Assembly: GCA_029851415.1 (NCBI GenBank)
Contig: CM056744.1
Coordinates: 116,406,838-116,470,837 of the forward strand
DNA length: 64,000 bases
DNA from: Eretmocerus hayati
Lineage: Eukaryota > Arthropoda > Insecta > Hymenoptera > Aphelinidae
Direction: 5' to 3'
Shown here: in pieces, positions 21,915 through 33,739 of the stretch
Position numbering within the stretch: position 1 is the stretch's first letter
How the letters are laid out: each line of letters starts with the position of its first letter
The notes under the pieces: generated by a model
Seen by the model: only the letters and a program-made list of their open reading frames with translations
Told to the model about the DNA's origin: nothing
The model's database searches: none
Program-made: the position numbers and the translations under genes

Positions 21915-24405
21915 GATTGATTGATTGATTGATTATTCCTTTATTGAGAGCAGGGGAAATGTACCCATATGCTCACTATACATATCTCGTTACTTATGGT
22001 GTAACAAATACAAAAATAATAATAATAATGAAAACGTGTGAAAAATAAAGTGACTATTCAGGTATAATACGGTACTATTCTGCTGTGCTCGAAATATTGA
22101 TAAATTTCGTAATAAATAAAAACGAAAGATAGACATCGCAGAGGGTAGATACATTAAACCTTCTCACTGATTGCTGAAATATTTTTGATGTGTAGTTGAG
22201 ATATTCGCAGTGAAAGTGCTCATTGTCCACTTGCTATTGCTCAAGGGGAAGGGTAAGTGTGCCTTCTAGTGATAGTGGGATGGGCTCAAGGTGTTCTCTC
22301 TCAGCACGCGCGAACCATTCATGCTTGTCTTCTTCCATGAGGATGGTATATAACTTTCTTTTGATGACATCGGGAGAAGTACTTTGTACATTGAGAGCAG
22401 GTAATTTGTTCAGGATACGCGAGGAAGTTAGGGTGAAAGACTGCTTCCATGCTTCGGTTCTCGGTGCTTTGTAAGTGAGGGTTTTCTTGTTGCTGCGATC
22501 TGATTGCCTTAGGTCAGGTATTTCACTGGTTAGTGAGAATCTGCTGTAGAGGTATTGTGGTAAGCCTGATTTAATGACGGAAATTGCCGTTGAGCCCTGG
22601 AGATACTCTCGTCGCTTTTCGGCTGACATCCAGCCCAAGGCAATACGATAGGGTGTGACATGCGTTCTCCACGGTATATTACCGTAAACAAAGCGTACAC
22701 TAGCATTGAGAAGTCTCTGTAGTTTCAAGATTTGTCCCTTTCCTAGTCCCGTGAGAAAACTAGCAGAGAAGTCAAAGTGTGGGAGCACAAGACTCTGTAT
22801 AAGCTGTCGTCGAAGAGGACGAGGCATAGCACGATTCAGGGTGAGGAGGGAGAAGAGAGATCCATGGACTCGCTTTGAAATTTGACCGATTTGTGTATCC
22901 CAGTTGAGTGACGGTGTTATGTGAGCTCCAAGAATTTTCATGCTCGTAGAATACTCAAGACAATTTCCCTTAAGATTGATACGAGGAATTTCATGCAGAT
23001 TTATTCCATCGACATATAGTTTACTCCCTAAAATCATCACAACTGTCTTATGACGATTTAGTTTCAGACCATTATCAGTTGACCATTGCGCTACTGCATT
23101 GGCATCTGTATTGATGAGCTCAATGCATGCCTGCAATTGTGATGGGAGTGCATGAATATAGATTTGGCTGTCATCAGCAAAGATCGTATGAGCAGAATTT
23201 TTTAGTACTCGGGGGAGATCATTGATAAAAATTAGGAACAGTAATAGTCCTAAAACACTGCCCTGAGGCACGCCTGCGTTGATAGGCAGCCAACTGGCGT
23301 GGGTTCCGTCTTCATGTTGGATAGCTTGTACTCGATCTCGGAGATAACTAGCAAACCAACGAATGACTCGATCAGAGCAACCCATATTCCTAAGCTTGAG
23401 TAGGAGTTTGACATGTGGGATAGTGTCGAACGCTTTCGAAAAGTCGAATGACACAAGTATGGTGACCATTCTTCTGTCAATAGCATGTCGCACATCCTCT
23501 AGCATCCCGAGAAGTGCTGTCTGAGCTGAATGTTTTTCACGATATCCTGATTGGTGTTGGTCAAGTAAATTGTTAAATGAAAGATGTTTCATGAGTTGAT
23601 CATGAACAACTCTTTCAAGCAGCTTAGAAGCTTCCGGAAGCTGGGCTATGGGCCGAGTATCTGTCGGTGCTTTGGGAGACGGTATTTTGGACAGAGGAAT
23701 GATTGAAGCACGTTTCCATGCAGAAGGGAAGTAACCCGTCATCAAGGAGTCATTGAAAGTACTCGTTAAATGATGGCGTAATGGGGGAAATGCCATCTTC
23801 ATCATAGTGGATGACAATCCGTCCGCTCCCATTCCCTTTGATTTTGACTGGAAAAATGCGCGGGAGACGTCGTTCTCGCTCACAGGTTTAAAATCAAAGA
23901 CAGGTACACTGGAAGGAATCGGGACAGAGCAAACGGTGTTAACATCTAAGTCTGATAGTGGCTCGTAGTTGGCAGTTACAGAGGCAAAATGTTTGTTCAG
24001 GAGCTGGCTATCAAATATGGTCAGGGGGGATGGTAGGCGTCCTGAGGCTATTCCGAACTTCCTCAACTCTTGCCACCTGGTCTTGACATCGGCCGCGGTA
24101 GAGAGTTTTTCAGAAATATATTCAAATTTTGCGTTATCTACAGCAGTTTTCACGCTCTTGCGAATGTCTATGTATGCTTTCTGATCTGTAGGTAGAGAAG
24201 ATCGTTTGGCTCTCTGGTAAATTTTGTCTCTGTTCTTCATCTGACGTCTTAGATCAGCTGTTACCCACGGTTTTTTGGAGCTGGTTAAGGTGAAGTTTCT
24301 GATTGGTGCAAGCTGATCAAAGGCTTTGATTGAGAGTTGATGAAGAGTTGGATGAAGAGTTGGTACGGTTTTATTAGTGGAAAAATTGTCGGAGTAAATA
24401 TTAAT
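21915..24405 (-). mobile_element. 5'-truncated non-LTR retrotransposon
   Basis: Reads right to left. It has a reverse-transcriptase frame, a 3' UTR of about 300 bp (21935-22233), and a tail of (AATC)n type at 21915-21934 (GATT repeats on the plus strand), typical of microsatellite-ending LINEs. The endonuclease and any first ORF are missing. The open frame is simply cut off near 24360-24405, where the next repeat (24437-24758) starts. 5' truncation is the usual outcome of target-primed insertion. Confidence 0.9.
22234..24405 (-). CDS. Reverse transcriptase of a Jockey/CR1-group LINE, N-terminally truncated
   Basis: The first ATG in frame is at 24240 (668 residues), but the frame is open about 55 codons further up, and that part carries the usual KPWVT motif before the RT domain. 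RT landmarks in order are GMGADGLSS, SIIPLSKIPSP with the RPIAQLPEASK block, QSGYREKHSAQTALL, FDFSKAFDTIPH, AGVPQGSVLGLLLF and FADDSQIY, followed by a thumb with LKLNRHKT. Both Asp of the FADD box are present and the frame is intact over this span, so the copy is fairly young. No RNase H domain, zinc knuckle or endonuclease is seen. Its 5' loss means it cannot be autonomous. The exact clade (Jockey, Kiri or CR1-like) needs a tree. Confidence 0.93.
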   Translation of the reverse strand: MNIYSDNFSTNKTVPTLHPTLHQLSIKAFDQLAPIRNFTLTSSKKPWVTADLRRQMKNRDKIYQRAKRSSLPTDQKAYIDIRKSVKTAVDNAKFEYISEKLSTAADVKTRWQELRKFGIASGRLPSPLTIFDSQLLNKHFASVTANYEPLSDLDVNTVCSVPIPSSVPVFDFKPVSENDVSRAFFQSKSKGMGADGLSSTMMKMAFPPLRHHLTSTFNDSLMTGYFPSAWKRASIIPLSKIPSPKAPTDTRPIAQLPEASKLLERVVHDQLMKHLSFNNLLDQHQSGYREKHSAQTALLGMLEDVRHAIDRRMVTILVSFDFSKAFDTIPHVKLLLKLRNMGCSDRVIRWFASYLRDRVQAIQHEDGTHASWLPINAGVPQGSVLGLLLFLIFINDLPRVLKNSAHTIFADDSQIYIHALPSQLQACIELINTDANAVAQWSTDNGLKLNRHKTVVMILGSKLYVDGINLHEIPRINLKGNCLEYSTSMKILGAHITPSLNWDTQIGQISKRVHGSLFSLLTLNRAMPRPLRRQLIQSLVLPHFDFSASFLTGLGKGQILKLQRLLNASVRFVYGNIPWRTHVTPYRIALGWMSAEKRREYLQGSTAISVIKSGLPQYLYSRFSLTSEIPDLRQSDRSNKKTLTYKAPRTEAWKQSFTLTSSRILNKLPALNVQSTSPDVIKRKLYTILMEEDKHEWFARAEREHLEPIPLSLEGTLTLPLEQ

Positions 24406-24494
24406 TTAACAAATCTTGGGAAATTTATGGAAAATTTCATTCGATCCCTTGGATGAATAAATACGGCCGATCAATGAGACAAAATTTCTTTAAT

Positions 24495-24556
24495 ACGACG
24501 ACGTTTCTATGTCTAGTCTGACATCTTCCTCAGATCTAACAAGTCATCAGATAATT
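24495..24556 (-). ncRNA. Hammerhead ribozyme-like motif, left arm
   Basis: Read on the minus strand, ATCTGATGACTTGTTAGAT forms a stem-I hairpin, then CTGAGGA (CUGANGA core, plus-strand 24527-24533), a stem-II hairpin GATGTC-AGACTA-GACATA with one mismatch, and GAAAC (24503-24507). The proposed cleavage side is the AUU just before stem I. Stem I's outer pair is A-T here and G-C in the right arm. Confidence 0.5.
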
Positions 24557-24642
24557 TCTTGTAATCAGTCGATAGAGACTGAAGTCATACATGTTTGTTA
24601 CTACTACCACATCAGAAAGTCTCCATAGACTGATTACAAGAA

Positions 24643-24700
24643 ATTGTCTGATGACTTGTTAGACCTGAGGAAGACGTCAAACTAGACATCGAAACGTCGT
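24643..24700 (+). ncRNA. Hammerhead ribozyme-like motif, right arm
   Basis: GTCTGATGACTTGTTAGAC (stem I), CTGAGGA core at 24665-24671, stem II GACGTC-AAACTA-GACATC with one mismatch, and GAAAC at 24691-24695. The stem-II mismatches fall at different pairs in the two copies, so the ancestral stem was probably perfect (GATGTC...GACATC). Stem III is very short, as reported for Penelope-associated hammerheads. Activity cannot be judged from sequence alone. Confidence 0.5.
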
Positions 24701-24759
24701 CGTATTAATCAAACCCTTTGACTCGTTAATCATCAGTATTTATTCACTCATCGAATGGT

Positions 24760-27700
24760 AACGAGTGATGGAAGCAGGATAGATTCATTCGATCCGATTG
24801 TCCAATTCTGCCTTCGATCATGTGCGAAATAACGATTTTTCATTGAGATTTGCTGGTTGACTCGTACACATTATTCATACAAACCCTAAAAGAAAAAGTC
24901 ATGCTTAAAATGATCCCGGATGAAAATGACTGATAAGAGAAATATTCATCGAAACTATTCATTTGTAGCCCAAAAGGAACTTGAATCAAAGACCAACTGT
25001 TTTGAATTTTGAAAACTCCTCCCCGTTCCACCCTGTAAATAAATCCGAAAAAATTCCAAAGCTCCGGCTCCTTTCTCAGTACAAATCTCATTTAGTAAGG
25101 CGAGCAGCAAGTATGTCTATTTGTCCTTTTTCGTCACAATCTTTCCCACCGATTTCGTGACGATTATCCTGCCAGTATACTGGGGAGTATTTCAATATCA
25201 ATCCACCGCATTGGAGGCAGGTGAAGGGTTCGACATTTTAGACAAGTCTCTCGGCTCACACTTTCTGCTCAATCAAGCATTCGCAGGTCTATTTTGGCTC
25301 ACCTCTGTTGGGATTTCCGCTCAGACACGTTTCGCTCGCGAACTTGTCTCGTTTCCAAGCCAAGTTGAGACGTATACTTTTTTTACTTCTTGCTTGTCAT
25401 TGCTGGCTTTGTATATCGCTACGCAAAGAAATTCGATTGAATGAAACGGGCGGAAGATTGTGACACTAACATTCAGGTGGGAATGCGTCTCTGTCAAGGC
25501 TGCAATCACTTATCGAATGATGGTAATGATTACTCTTGACGGCTTCGCTGAAATGAGGAAACTGGTCATGAATGGGATCAAAATTGTTTTGATGCTGTTC
25601 TCGTGTCGAAAGAATACTGTACTCTTGAAATCGATATGTTTTCGTCGTAAAATGGAGTGACTTCAAAGGTAGAATAATTGTATATAATTTATATTTAATG
25701 ATTATCATTTCATTTGGCTTGCTATTCATCTTTTGAAGTTATTCATGTCTCATAAAATGAATGTATCGAACATAAATATTACAGATGAGTGAGATAACTA
25801 TTAGCCTGGTTTCAAATAGTCGTTCTCTCGGTCGTTCTTCTGATACTTTGGGCTGTTAGTTACGAATGGTCAGAAAGAATATTCAGAAGCACTGACAATT
25901 CAGAAATGATTTTCATTTATGCAATTCACTCAATTTCTCGTGGTGATTATTTACTATTAGCACTGATTGTGAGTAGAGCAAACTTCAGATAATTTGAGAT
26001 TATTCCTTTTCGTGTAAAGTTCTATTCATCATGATATTCATTGAGTCAAAATTTTCAAGACTTCGGCCCCAAGGGAGACCTTGCCGAAATATTGAGGATC
26101 CTATCAAAATCACAGGAAAATTCGCGAAGAGGCTTCGAACGACGTTTTGAGAAGATCTGTTTCCCCTTATTCCAAATACCTCTTAAATATTTGGGAATTT
26201 TTTCATGAGTTTTATAACAGTAAGTAGCCACTTACGAAAGAATAGGAGATGATTAGACTCTTGTATGTGCTAGCCGGGCATGTTTTTCTGAATGAACTTG
26301 GGATCGCTCGTGCTCAAGTCAATTAATAATATAATCTTATGATAATTTGAATCAAGCAGAAATATGCAGGCTCATGGGATGGGAAATTTGAGATAAAATG
26401 ATTCACGTTATCAGGCCAGGTAGACGCGTTGCGTAACATTTAATCTCATTCATTTTCGCCACAAAAAATTCAAATATATGCAAGCTACCTTCAATTCAAA
26501 AAATCCTGTATTCGATGACCATTTATCCCAAACATGTCTTGAGTCATGATTTTGTAATCGGCGGAGCATAAAAATATTCAATCTCTCTATATTTCTGGCA
26601 TAATCTCGCGCAAAATTCTGTTCCTATATACTCTCGAAGAAAAGATGAAACAAGATTCGGAATCCCAGTCGACCACCGTTATAGAAAATTCTACAAAAAA
26701 TTGTCAAAATTATGTCCATTTTTCGATGAACCCTTATCAGAATATCTAGAATATCGCATATCCGACATGATATTCCATCCGACTATCTAATTCTCCCGTA
26801 TCCGCATCTCTTTCAACGTCACGTTGACAGTATACCATCAGCTCGAAGATCGCCTAGCAAGACGGAAAAGCTGAAAGGCGATTCGTCTCGACGTCGTCGT
26901 CGTCGTCGGTGTCAGCGATACAATAGCCTATAGTAAAGAAGGGATCCCTTTAGTAAAGCACAAAATAAGAAAGTATAACAGGAAAATATAGCTTCGAGGC
27001 GGTGACTCTCCGGATAGGTGGCTTGGCTAATATACGATTTGCGCAGCGACAAGAGCAAATTTGAGCCCTGAGACGTCTTCTTTCGTCGTCGACGGTGCGG
27101 TATATTCGCTCTGAGCCATCTTCGTCTCACTCTCATCTTTCCTTCTATACGACGATGAAGATTAAACATCCGCGCCAGACGCTTTTCACTCGGTGGCTCT
27201 ATGCTTTCTCGACCTATACACCCCTTCAATTTTCTGTGGAAGTTGAGTCAGTGCTCACCAGTCCGGAAGTATATATAGCTCTCTTTTTATATCCTGAGAA
27301 AATTAACCGATAACGCGCTAGCTTCTGGGTGCGAGAATGAAAGTGAAATCCCTCACGCTCTCTTGGTTGATGTTCACAGAGTGTGAGCAAAGTGGATGGA
27401 ATTCCCAGAAAAGAGAGGAAAATTTTGGCGTACTGCTGGCCTTTCGAGCTTTGGTTATCTTTGGTTTGTTCTGAAAGGGAATGTCTTTGGGAGCAGCTCA
27501 TTTTTTTGTAAATTGAGGAATACTTATTGGCCTACTTCAGTTAAGACCGTCCAATGAATTAGGGCCAAAAAGTTAGATTCCCTCTGCGATGGAATATATA
27601 ATTTTAGAGATGGGATCAAGTGACGCGTGTTTTTTTGTCTAGCCCAGATCGGCTTTGCATCTGAGCTATGCAAATTTTCAGTTTGGAGCCGCAGTAGGGT

Positions 27701-30700
27701 AGAGCAAGAGCTCTAGAGTTTTCTAAATAATCGAATCGGGCCGACATTTTTACGCTATCTTAGATCACGAGATACCAATGCAAGTGGAACAGTGCATGAT
27801 GATATTTCCTCTCCACTCCCACAATTAACATATTTTGATCGAATTCGCAGTTATTGAGTCAACTACTCTACTACCGAAAAATCCAAAATTGCAAATCCAA
27901 TCGAAGACATTGGTAAGCAATGTGCCTCGGCAATAGCTTACACATTTGTCAAATTTAATGAAATGATAGAGCTCGACCCCAGGTAATATTTCACACAGAA
28001 TGCGGTCATTCATTATATCTTATTAGACTCATTCGTGTTGAGCTCATCATCAATTATTTTGCTATGTAAAAAGATGTGAGTGCAAAACCATCCCGAAAAT
28101 CAGGTGCGTGTCCTCACACACATGCGTCGATTTTGATCTGCGATCGGGATCATAACCCTAACTATAATTCTATGCAATAAGTACTTTCTAAATAGAATAA
28201 CTCAAAACGAAGATAGCATTGAGTATTGCGGCCATGGAGACTTCTGTTCAGGGTTCTGACATCCATCGTTTGAGTAAACTCAAGAAAACTTTGACCGAAA
28301 GCCAAATTTCCATGATTTAGGGCGGGTCCTTTGTTCTGCTTAAATTTTTTCTTGATCATTCCTTTCAATTTTGTCAGCTTACTGACAACGGGTTATCCAC
28401 AATTGAGAATTAGGAATTCATCTTCCCTAAATCGAAGCAATTTCGTAAATATGCAATGAAATATTGCAAGACATCGCAAAATTAAAATATTTCAGAAGAT
28501 CTATATTCTACATTGTATTCAATACTGTCACACATATCATTATTTAATTCTCTTCCGTCGTCCATAGAACAATCATAGTATTGGTTGACAGATTGTTGAG
28601 GTTGAAAAGTATGCAAGACGTGCAAGATCAAGCAAAGTATTCCTTGTGCATTCCTTAAAACCCGAGTCCGCTGACCACTTTGCGCCTACACGTGAGAATT
28701 CTTTGCTGGATGCAAAAATCTCTATTCCCCGGTGGTTTTCTTAACCTCAACAAAAACTGCGACGTCGTAATTCAAAATGACGCACGTAAAAGAGTTCAGA
28801 CGATCACTTTGCGTCGGAAAAGCTCATTTGCAAACGAAAATTTCTTCTTGTGTGACTTTGACTCAGCTGAACATAACCACGTGCTCCGTTCTGAGTTGTA
28901 CCACATCGACATTCTTGTTTGGGTCGAGAAACCCTCTGAAAATCAGATCCTCAGCGTATACCAAAAAATTCTGACGTAGGCGGAAAAAATGCCGCAAATC
29001 CAGTTTCTATCTCGGGGGGAAAAAACCCGAGAAAATCATAGTCTGGTCAATGGGACATTTCGACCCCAAAAATTCATCGATCAGTCTAATTCTTGGAAGC
29101 ATACGGCAACATCACTTTTTCCCTAAGTAAGAAATGAAAATTTTCATGTATACTCTATACATAGGTGATATGACAAAAAATTGATGGACAGTTTAATTCG
29201 ATGATCAAGTCTCAAGTCATTTGTCAGCTGAGAATGATGAAAGCTTTATCAGTGCATCATGATTTTCTAATAAATTATGTCTTTTCATACGTTTAAATAA
29301 TAGTCTTACATCAATATGCTCAAGCAACCTCGAGTTGGTCACTATTTGAAGTTGTGATCGGTCTACGCTTGAGAGTTTTTGAAAAATATAGCATATTCTC
29401 CACAATTTTGATATAGTTTGGAAGAGTTTTGCAGTTGCAAGGAAACGGCATCAATCGAAGGTTTTGGATATAATCTTAAATAGAAAATCTTCAATAATCG
29501 GGCATAAGCATGAATCAACTAAATCTACAGTACATAAAGCTGTCAGTTTTGATCAATGAGATATCGAGTATTTCTATTGTATATCCAATGGAAAATAATG
29601 TGAATGCATTACGTGCGCATCATTTATTCAGAGACCCCTCATTCAAAGTGAAATGGAATGGAAGTGCGATATGGTAAAGAATCCGGACGTCAATTCAAAA
29701 GCATCATATGTTTAGAATCAAAAATGAACTCATCACCCTTGTTACGCTTGGATTCCTTGTTGTTTTATCATATCGCCATGCACTCTCCCGAAAGAGTGGA
29801 ATATGTTAGATTACATAGCAACACTTTTAAGGAAAATTTCGAAAAACTTCAACTTTTTTATTGAAAATTCAACCAAGGAGGTTGGATGGTTTATATAAAT
29901 ATGGGATCCGGAAAATGAAGAAATAGTAGCCTTCGAGTGACATTATTAGTCGGAGATGAATTGTTATTAGTCTCGTCGTCATTTTCCGTGAACAAACAAA
30001 AATCAACACCGGTAGCGCCACTGAGAGGCTTCTCAGCCAAGAATATAAGTTGAGCAATGTTTCGGCGGTGGTCATAACCGTAATGTCGACCACTCGTCCA
30101 CGCAAGTTAGAGTCTTAGTAGACCCAGTCGGGCGGTCACTCGTCCGGATACGACCACTACTGAAACGTTGTCCGATATGAATTTTCGATCGAACATACTT
30201 TCAGCGCTGCCACCTTCCTATTTGTTTACGAAAATGTGTGATGAAACTCATTATTTCACTCAGTTTGACCGGAGACCATCACCTATCAATATCATGATTT
30301 CCGTATTTGCATCAAGTGTAGAAAAAAGTGAGTAGCTTGACAAAGTCAGATAGGTACAGGTACGATTCCGTAGTAATATTTACTAGTTGTGCAGTTTGGA
30401 CGTTGGAGAGCGGATGAAACTCAAACTTTTGCGAAGAATATACTTAACTCATCAGGGTCTCATACTATATGGGCGTGAATAACGAGCTATAGGTAAATAG
30501 TTGGAAAGTTTGAAATCAATTTTTGACTCCCATATTGCACGAAATATCTTCAGCGGGATTCCCGGGGTGTCACTCAGAACTTGATCGCTTCTTTGGAAAT
30601 TCTAACCAGATGGTTGGATGAAAAATTCAACCAATTTTCTACAGTGGAAGTTTCGAGAAGATTATAGGATTTTTTTCCAAGTCGTTGACTTCAGGAGAAG

Positions 30701-32313
30701 CTTACGGTATTTGCGACCACTTTCTGATGGTCCAAACATCAAATACTAGTGTCAAAACCGTGAAAAATGGCAAAATTAAGAAGTCGAAAATTTTTCGATT
30801 TTTATTCTTTTCCTCAAAAATGGTCGACTATTGAGCCCTCATTCTCTTGCCAACATGATTGAAAACTGTCCAAGAAATTCCATGATTTTTTTCTGGTTTC
30901 CCTAATGCTTCCATAAAGCGTTATCATGAAATATCGGAAAAAGTGCTTGGCGAGATACTGGACATCAACAGTCAACGCGTGAGTATCGAATCGTGAAAAC
31001 ATATTTTCCCTCGTATTTTCTTCTCAATAATGTGTACGAAGTCGGATGGATACTGACAGTTAATTTGCGTCACTGCATCCACATTCCCACGAGAAGATAT
31101 CTTCTCAAAAAAAGATATCTTTTTCTTTATTCAAAAATATTTTTGATGAAATGATACAAGAAAGCTGTTATCGGCACTTTTCACTTATCAAATCTGCGAT
31201 CTACTAACCACATATTTATCCATCCAAAGAAACAAGCCTCTCCAATCTTACAAAAGACCCAAATCAAAGTAGATCTATCAGCCTATACCTCAATTAAACC
31301 TCCGATCTTCAACATCGAGAGATATAACCTTTAATTGAATCGCTTCCACGAGTCTCGACCTCTCCACTAACCTATACCTATATAAGTAGATGCAGCATAT
31401 CCTATCAGAGTCGGCGTCTCTCAGGTAGTATCACGTGCCCAAAGACATTACAGATTGATCACCACAGACAATTAAATTGAACTCTCGGATCGGGTGCTTC
31501 ATCATGCCCACGTTTTGCTGAGAAGTAGGTATAAACGACGGAAAACCCGTGGCGGAGAATCGGCTCTATATAGATAACGCAAGAGTAGAAGCTGCAGAAT
31601 CAAGAGAGGGATAGAATCCCAAGAGCCTCGGAGTCCAATATTCAAAATTTATTATCCAGCCGTAACTCAGCTTGGCTTTTGCACCTAATACCACAGAGAG
31701 GAGGATAGAGATAAAGAGAAGAGCTTGAATTTGAGGCAATTTTGGTATGGTAGAGAGGCCAACCAGTGACTGCCCGTTTCTGAGATCACCGTGTGCGGGG
31801 GGGGGCATGTTGGGTACACACACTTATTGTATTTAATTGATAAATCTGTTTTGTCTCGAATCAGCGCATCTAGTAGATCACCATCTAGCATAACACAACT
31901 GTGAATCCATCCTCCATTTTTCATAGGTTACAATCACAGACACCAAATACTCAATGAAATCCAAATGTCCTTGTAATATCTTTCCATCAGTTTCTCTATG
32001 AATATATCTAAATTTTCGGCCAACGATATTTATGGTGAAACTGGTGGAGAGAGATTATAAGGGCATTTGAATCTCTCCGGGTGTTTGGTTTGTGTGAATG
32101 TAATCGATAGAGAAACGAGGATAGATTTTCAGGTTTATGCTAGGAGATGATGTCCTTCATTAGCTAATTTCAGGGATAACAGATCCATCAGGAGAATGAG
32201 TTATGTGTATGAAATAGAGAGAGTGTACCCAATATATGCCGACCTCAGGACTGGACACTCATTTCCCCTCCCACATTTTCTTTTCTTTTTCACACTTGTT
32301 ACATTACGAACTT
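24760..32313. other. Long stretch without a supported gene
   Basis: The part at 24880-25010 resembles 33480-33570 on a shared noncoding repeat (GAAATATTCATCGAAACTAT against AAAATGTTCATCTGAACTAT). Frames at 25121-25444 and 28680-28979 have no domain and no splice or signal context. CGT trinucleotide runs sit at 26891-26908. TACTATATGGGCG at 30467 matches the word at 9147 and is near that at 6543, suggesting an old dispersed repeat. Confidence 0.4.
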
Positions 32314-32637
32314 GCTGAAAATAATTCCGTAGGACCCCATGGAACCAGCTCCCATGTTGTCCCATAGGGTTTCGTGGGACCTGGCCATGGGAAAGTGTTT
32401 TATCTTGATATTTGCGAAATTTCGCATAGGAGACGTGTAGCATGCAAATTTTGATTATAATCGAACGAAATTCGACCATTTCCGGACGAATTATGGTCGA
32501 TACTTGTATGTTGCACGTTTCTCTTGCCTTTCGCTAATTACAAGATTAAAAAATTCCCCACGACCACGTCTCGCGAAGTCCCATGGGAGGACGCCATCGA
32601 ACCCCATGGGACCAGCTCCCACGGAATAATTTTCAGC
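32314..32637. mobile_element. Fold-back MITE, CCATGGGA family, copy 1
   Basis: GCTGAAAATAATTCCGTAGG at the left and GGAATAATTTTCAGC at the right are inverted repeats, and pairing continues through CCCATGGGA/TCCCATGGG and TTTGATTATAATCG-type blocks. 324 bp, non-coding. A diverged second copy lies at 53561-53886. Confidence 0.75.
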
Positions 32638-32849
32638 TGGGAACCTGAGAAAAAAATAGTTTGGGCCGACCTCGATGACTCCTGCGTGTCCCAGAGATTC
32701 TAAAGTGAATTTTTGGCATTATTCTCTCTTTTCCGCACGCTTGAGGATCGTCTTCAGTAGAACGAGTGCCAAACATTTTTGGGTAGGCAGTTGCACCCCA
32801 GAGCGTTGAAACTTTTGTTTCAGGATCTTTAAAATCCTCCTTCAAAAGT

Positions 32850-32950
32850 CGACCTTCTCACGATTCCTTCTCCACGTTTGTTATGTTAGAATATGAGGAT
32901 GTGAGTGATCTGGACCGCGCTGATTGATATCTATGTGGCTCAGAATATAT
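32850..32950. repeat. Fragment of the 797-bp element
   Basis: TTCTCAC...CCACGTTTGTTATGTTAGAATATGAG and TCTGGACCGC align with TTCTCACATG...TTTGTTACGTTAAAATATGAG and TTTGGACCGA inside 14668-14790. About 100 bp survive, and both ends are lost. Confidence 0.45.
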
Positions 32951-33739
32951 ACAGTAAGTTTTCCATTTTTTTCTTCAGCGCAGCTGAGAAATCACCCAAG
33001 AAATTTCATCCGGCAGAGCCGGGGCCAAAATTGTTGGCACCACCGATTTCAATGTTCTTCAGTGTATTTGATTTTCCATTGAAGAACCTCCAAAATCCTT
33101 TTTTTATAGCTGCAAAACTCGGGTTTGGAGCAAGTTTATAGGTACAATACCGAGATCGTTTTGAAAACATGAAGGCCAAAATTTATGTGTATCCAACATA
33201 CTCCAATATGATTATCTTAGAAGAGTTCGCAGTATGACTCACTTTACCACTCAGAACGTGTTCATCGCGTCAAAATATGCTTAAAACAGGTACTGCATCG
33301 ATGAAAAGCTTAAAGTTTGATACCCGGAGATAAAAATGATTTTTTGAAGTCATGCATTCATCCATCGCCGATTCACATTGTTTTAACCAGTGGAATTTAG
33401 AAGTGATTACGGGCAATGCAAGCTCTCTTTGATGGTCAAAAAATCGAATACACCTGTCAAGTATACGCCTTGAGTGATCCGAAGAGTCAGGAAAATCAGT
33501 CAAAAATGACTGATGGAGAAAATGTTCATCTGAACTATTCATTCATAGTCAGAAAGGAACTTGAATCAAACATCTAATTGTTCTGTCTGGTCGATTTCTG
33601 TGACACTTCTTCAATGGCATTAAGTTATGATTGAATACTGATGAAGCTGGTTCACGATTTCAACAAAAATTCATGGACATTGAGAGTACCATGGCACCCA
33701 GAGAGTTTTGGTCCTATTTTGAAACGGAGAATGATGCAA

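Larger units (their letters stand above)
24437..24758. mobile_element. Penelope-like terminal inverted repeat carrying two hammerhead motifs
   Basis: Arms 24491-24580 and 24619-24708 are inverted copies, about 85-90% identical by eye. Weaker matching extends outward to CATTCGAT at 24437 and ATCGAATG at 24750. The spacer is about 38 bp. Each arm contains CTGAGGA...GAAACGTCGTCG, the layout of the minimal hammerhead ribozymes known from Penelope-like element terminal repeats. There is no GIY-YIG or Penelope RT frame nearby, so this is a remnant or a non-autonomous derivative. Confidence 0.65.

Noticed and set aside
25121..25444. 107-codon frame
   Set aside because: No recognisable domain and no neighbouring exon signals.
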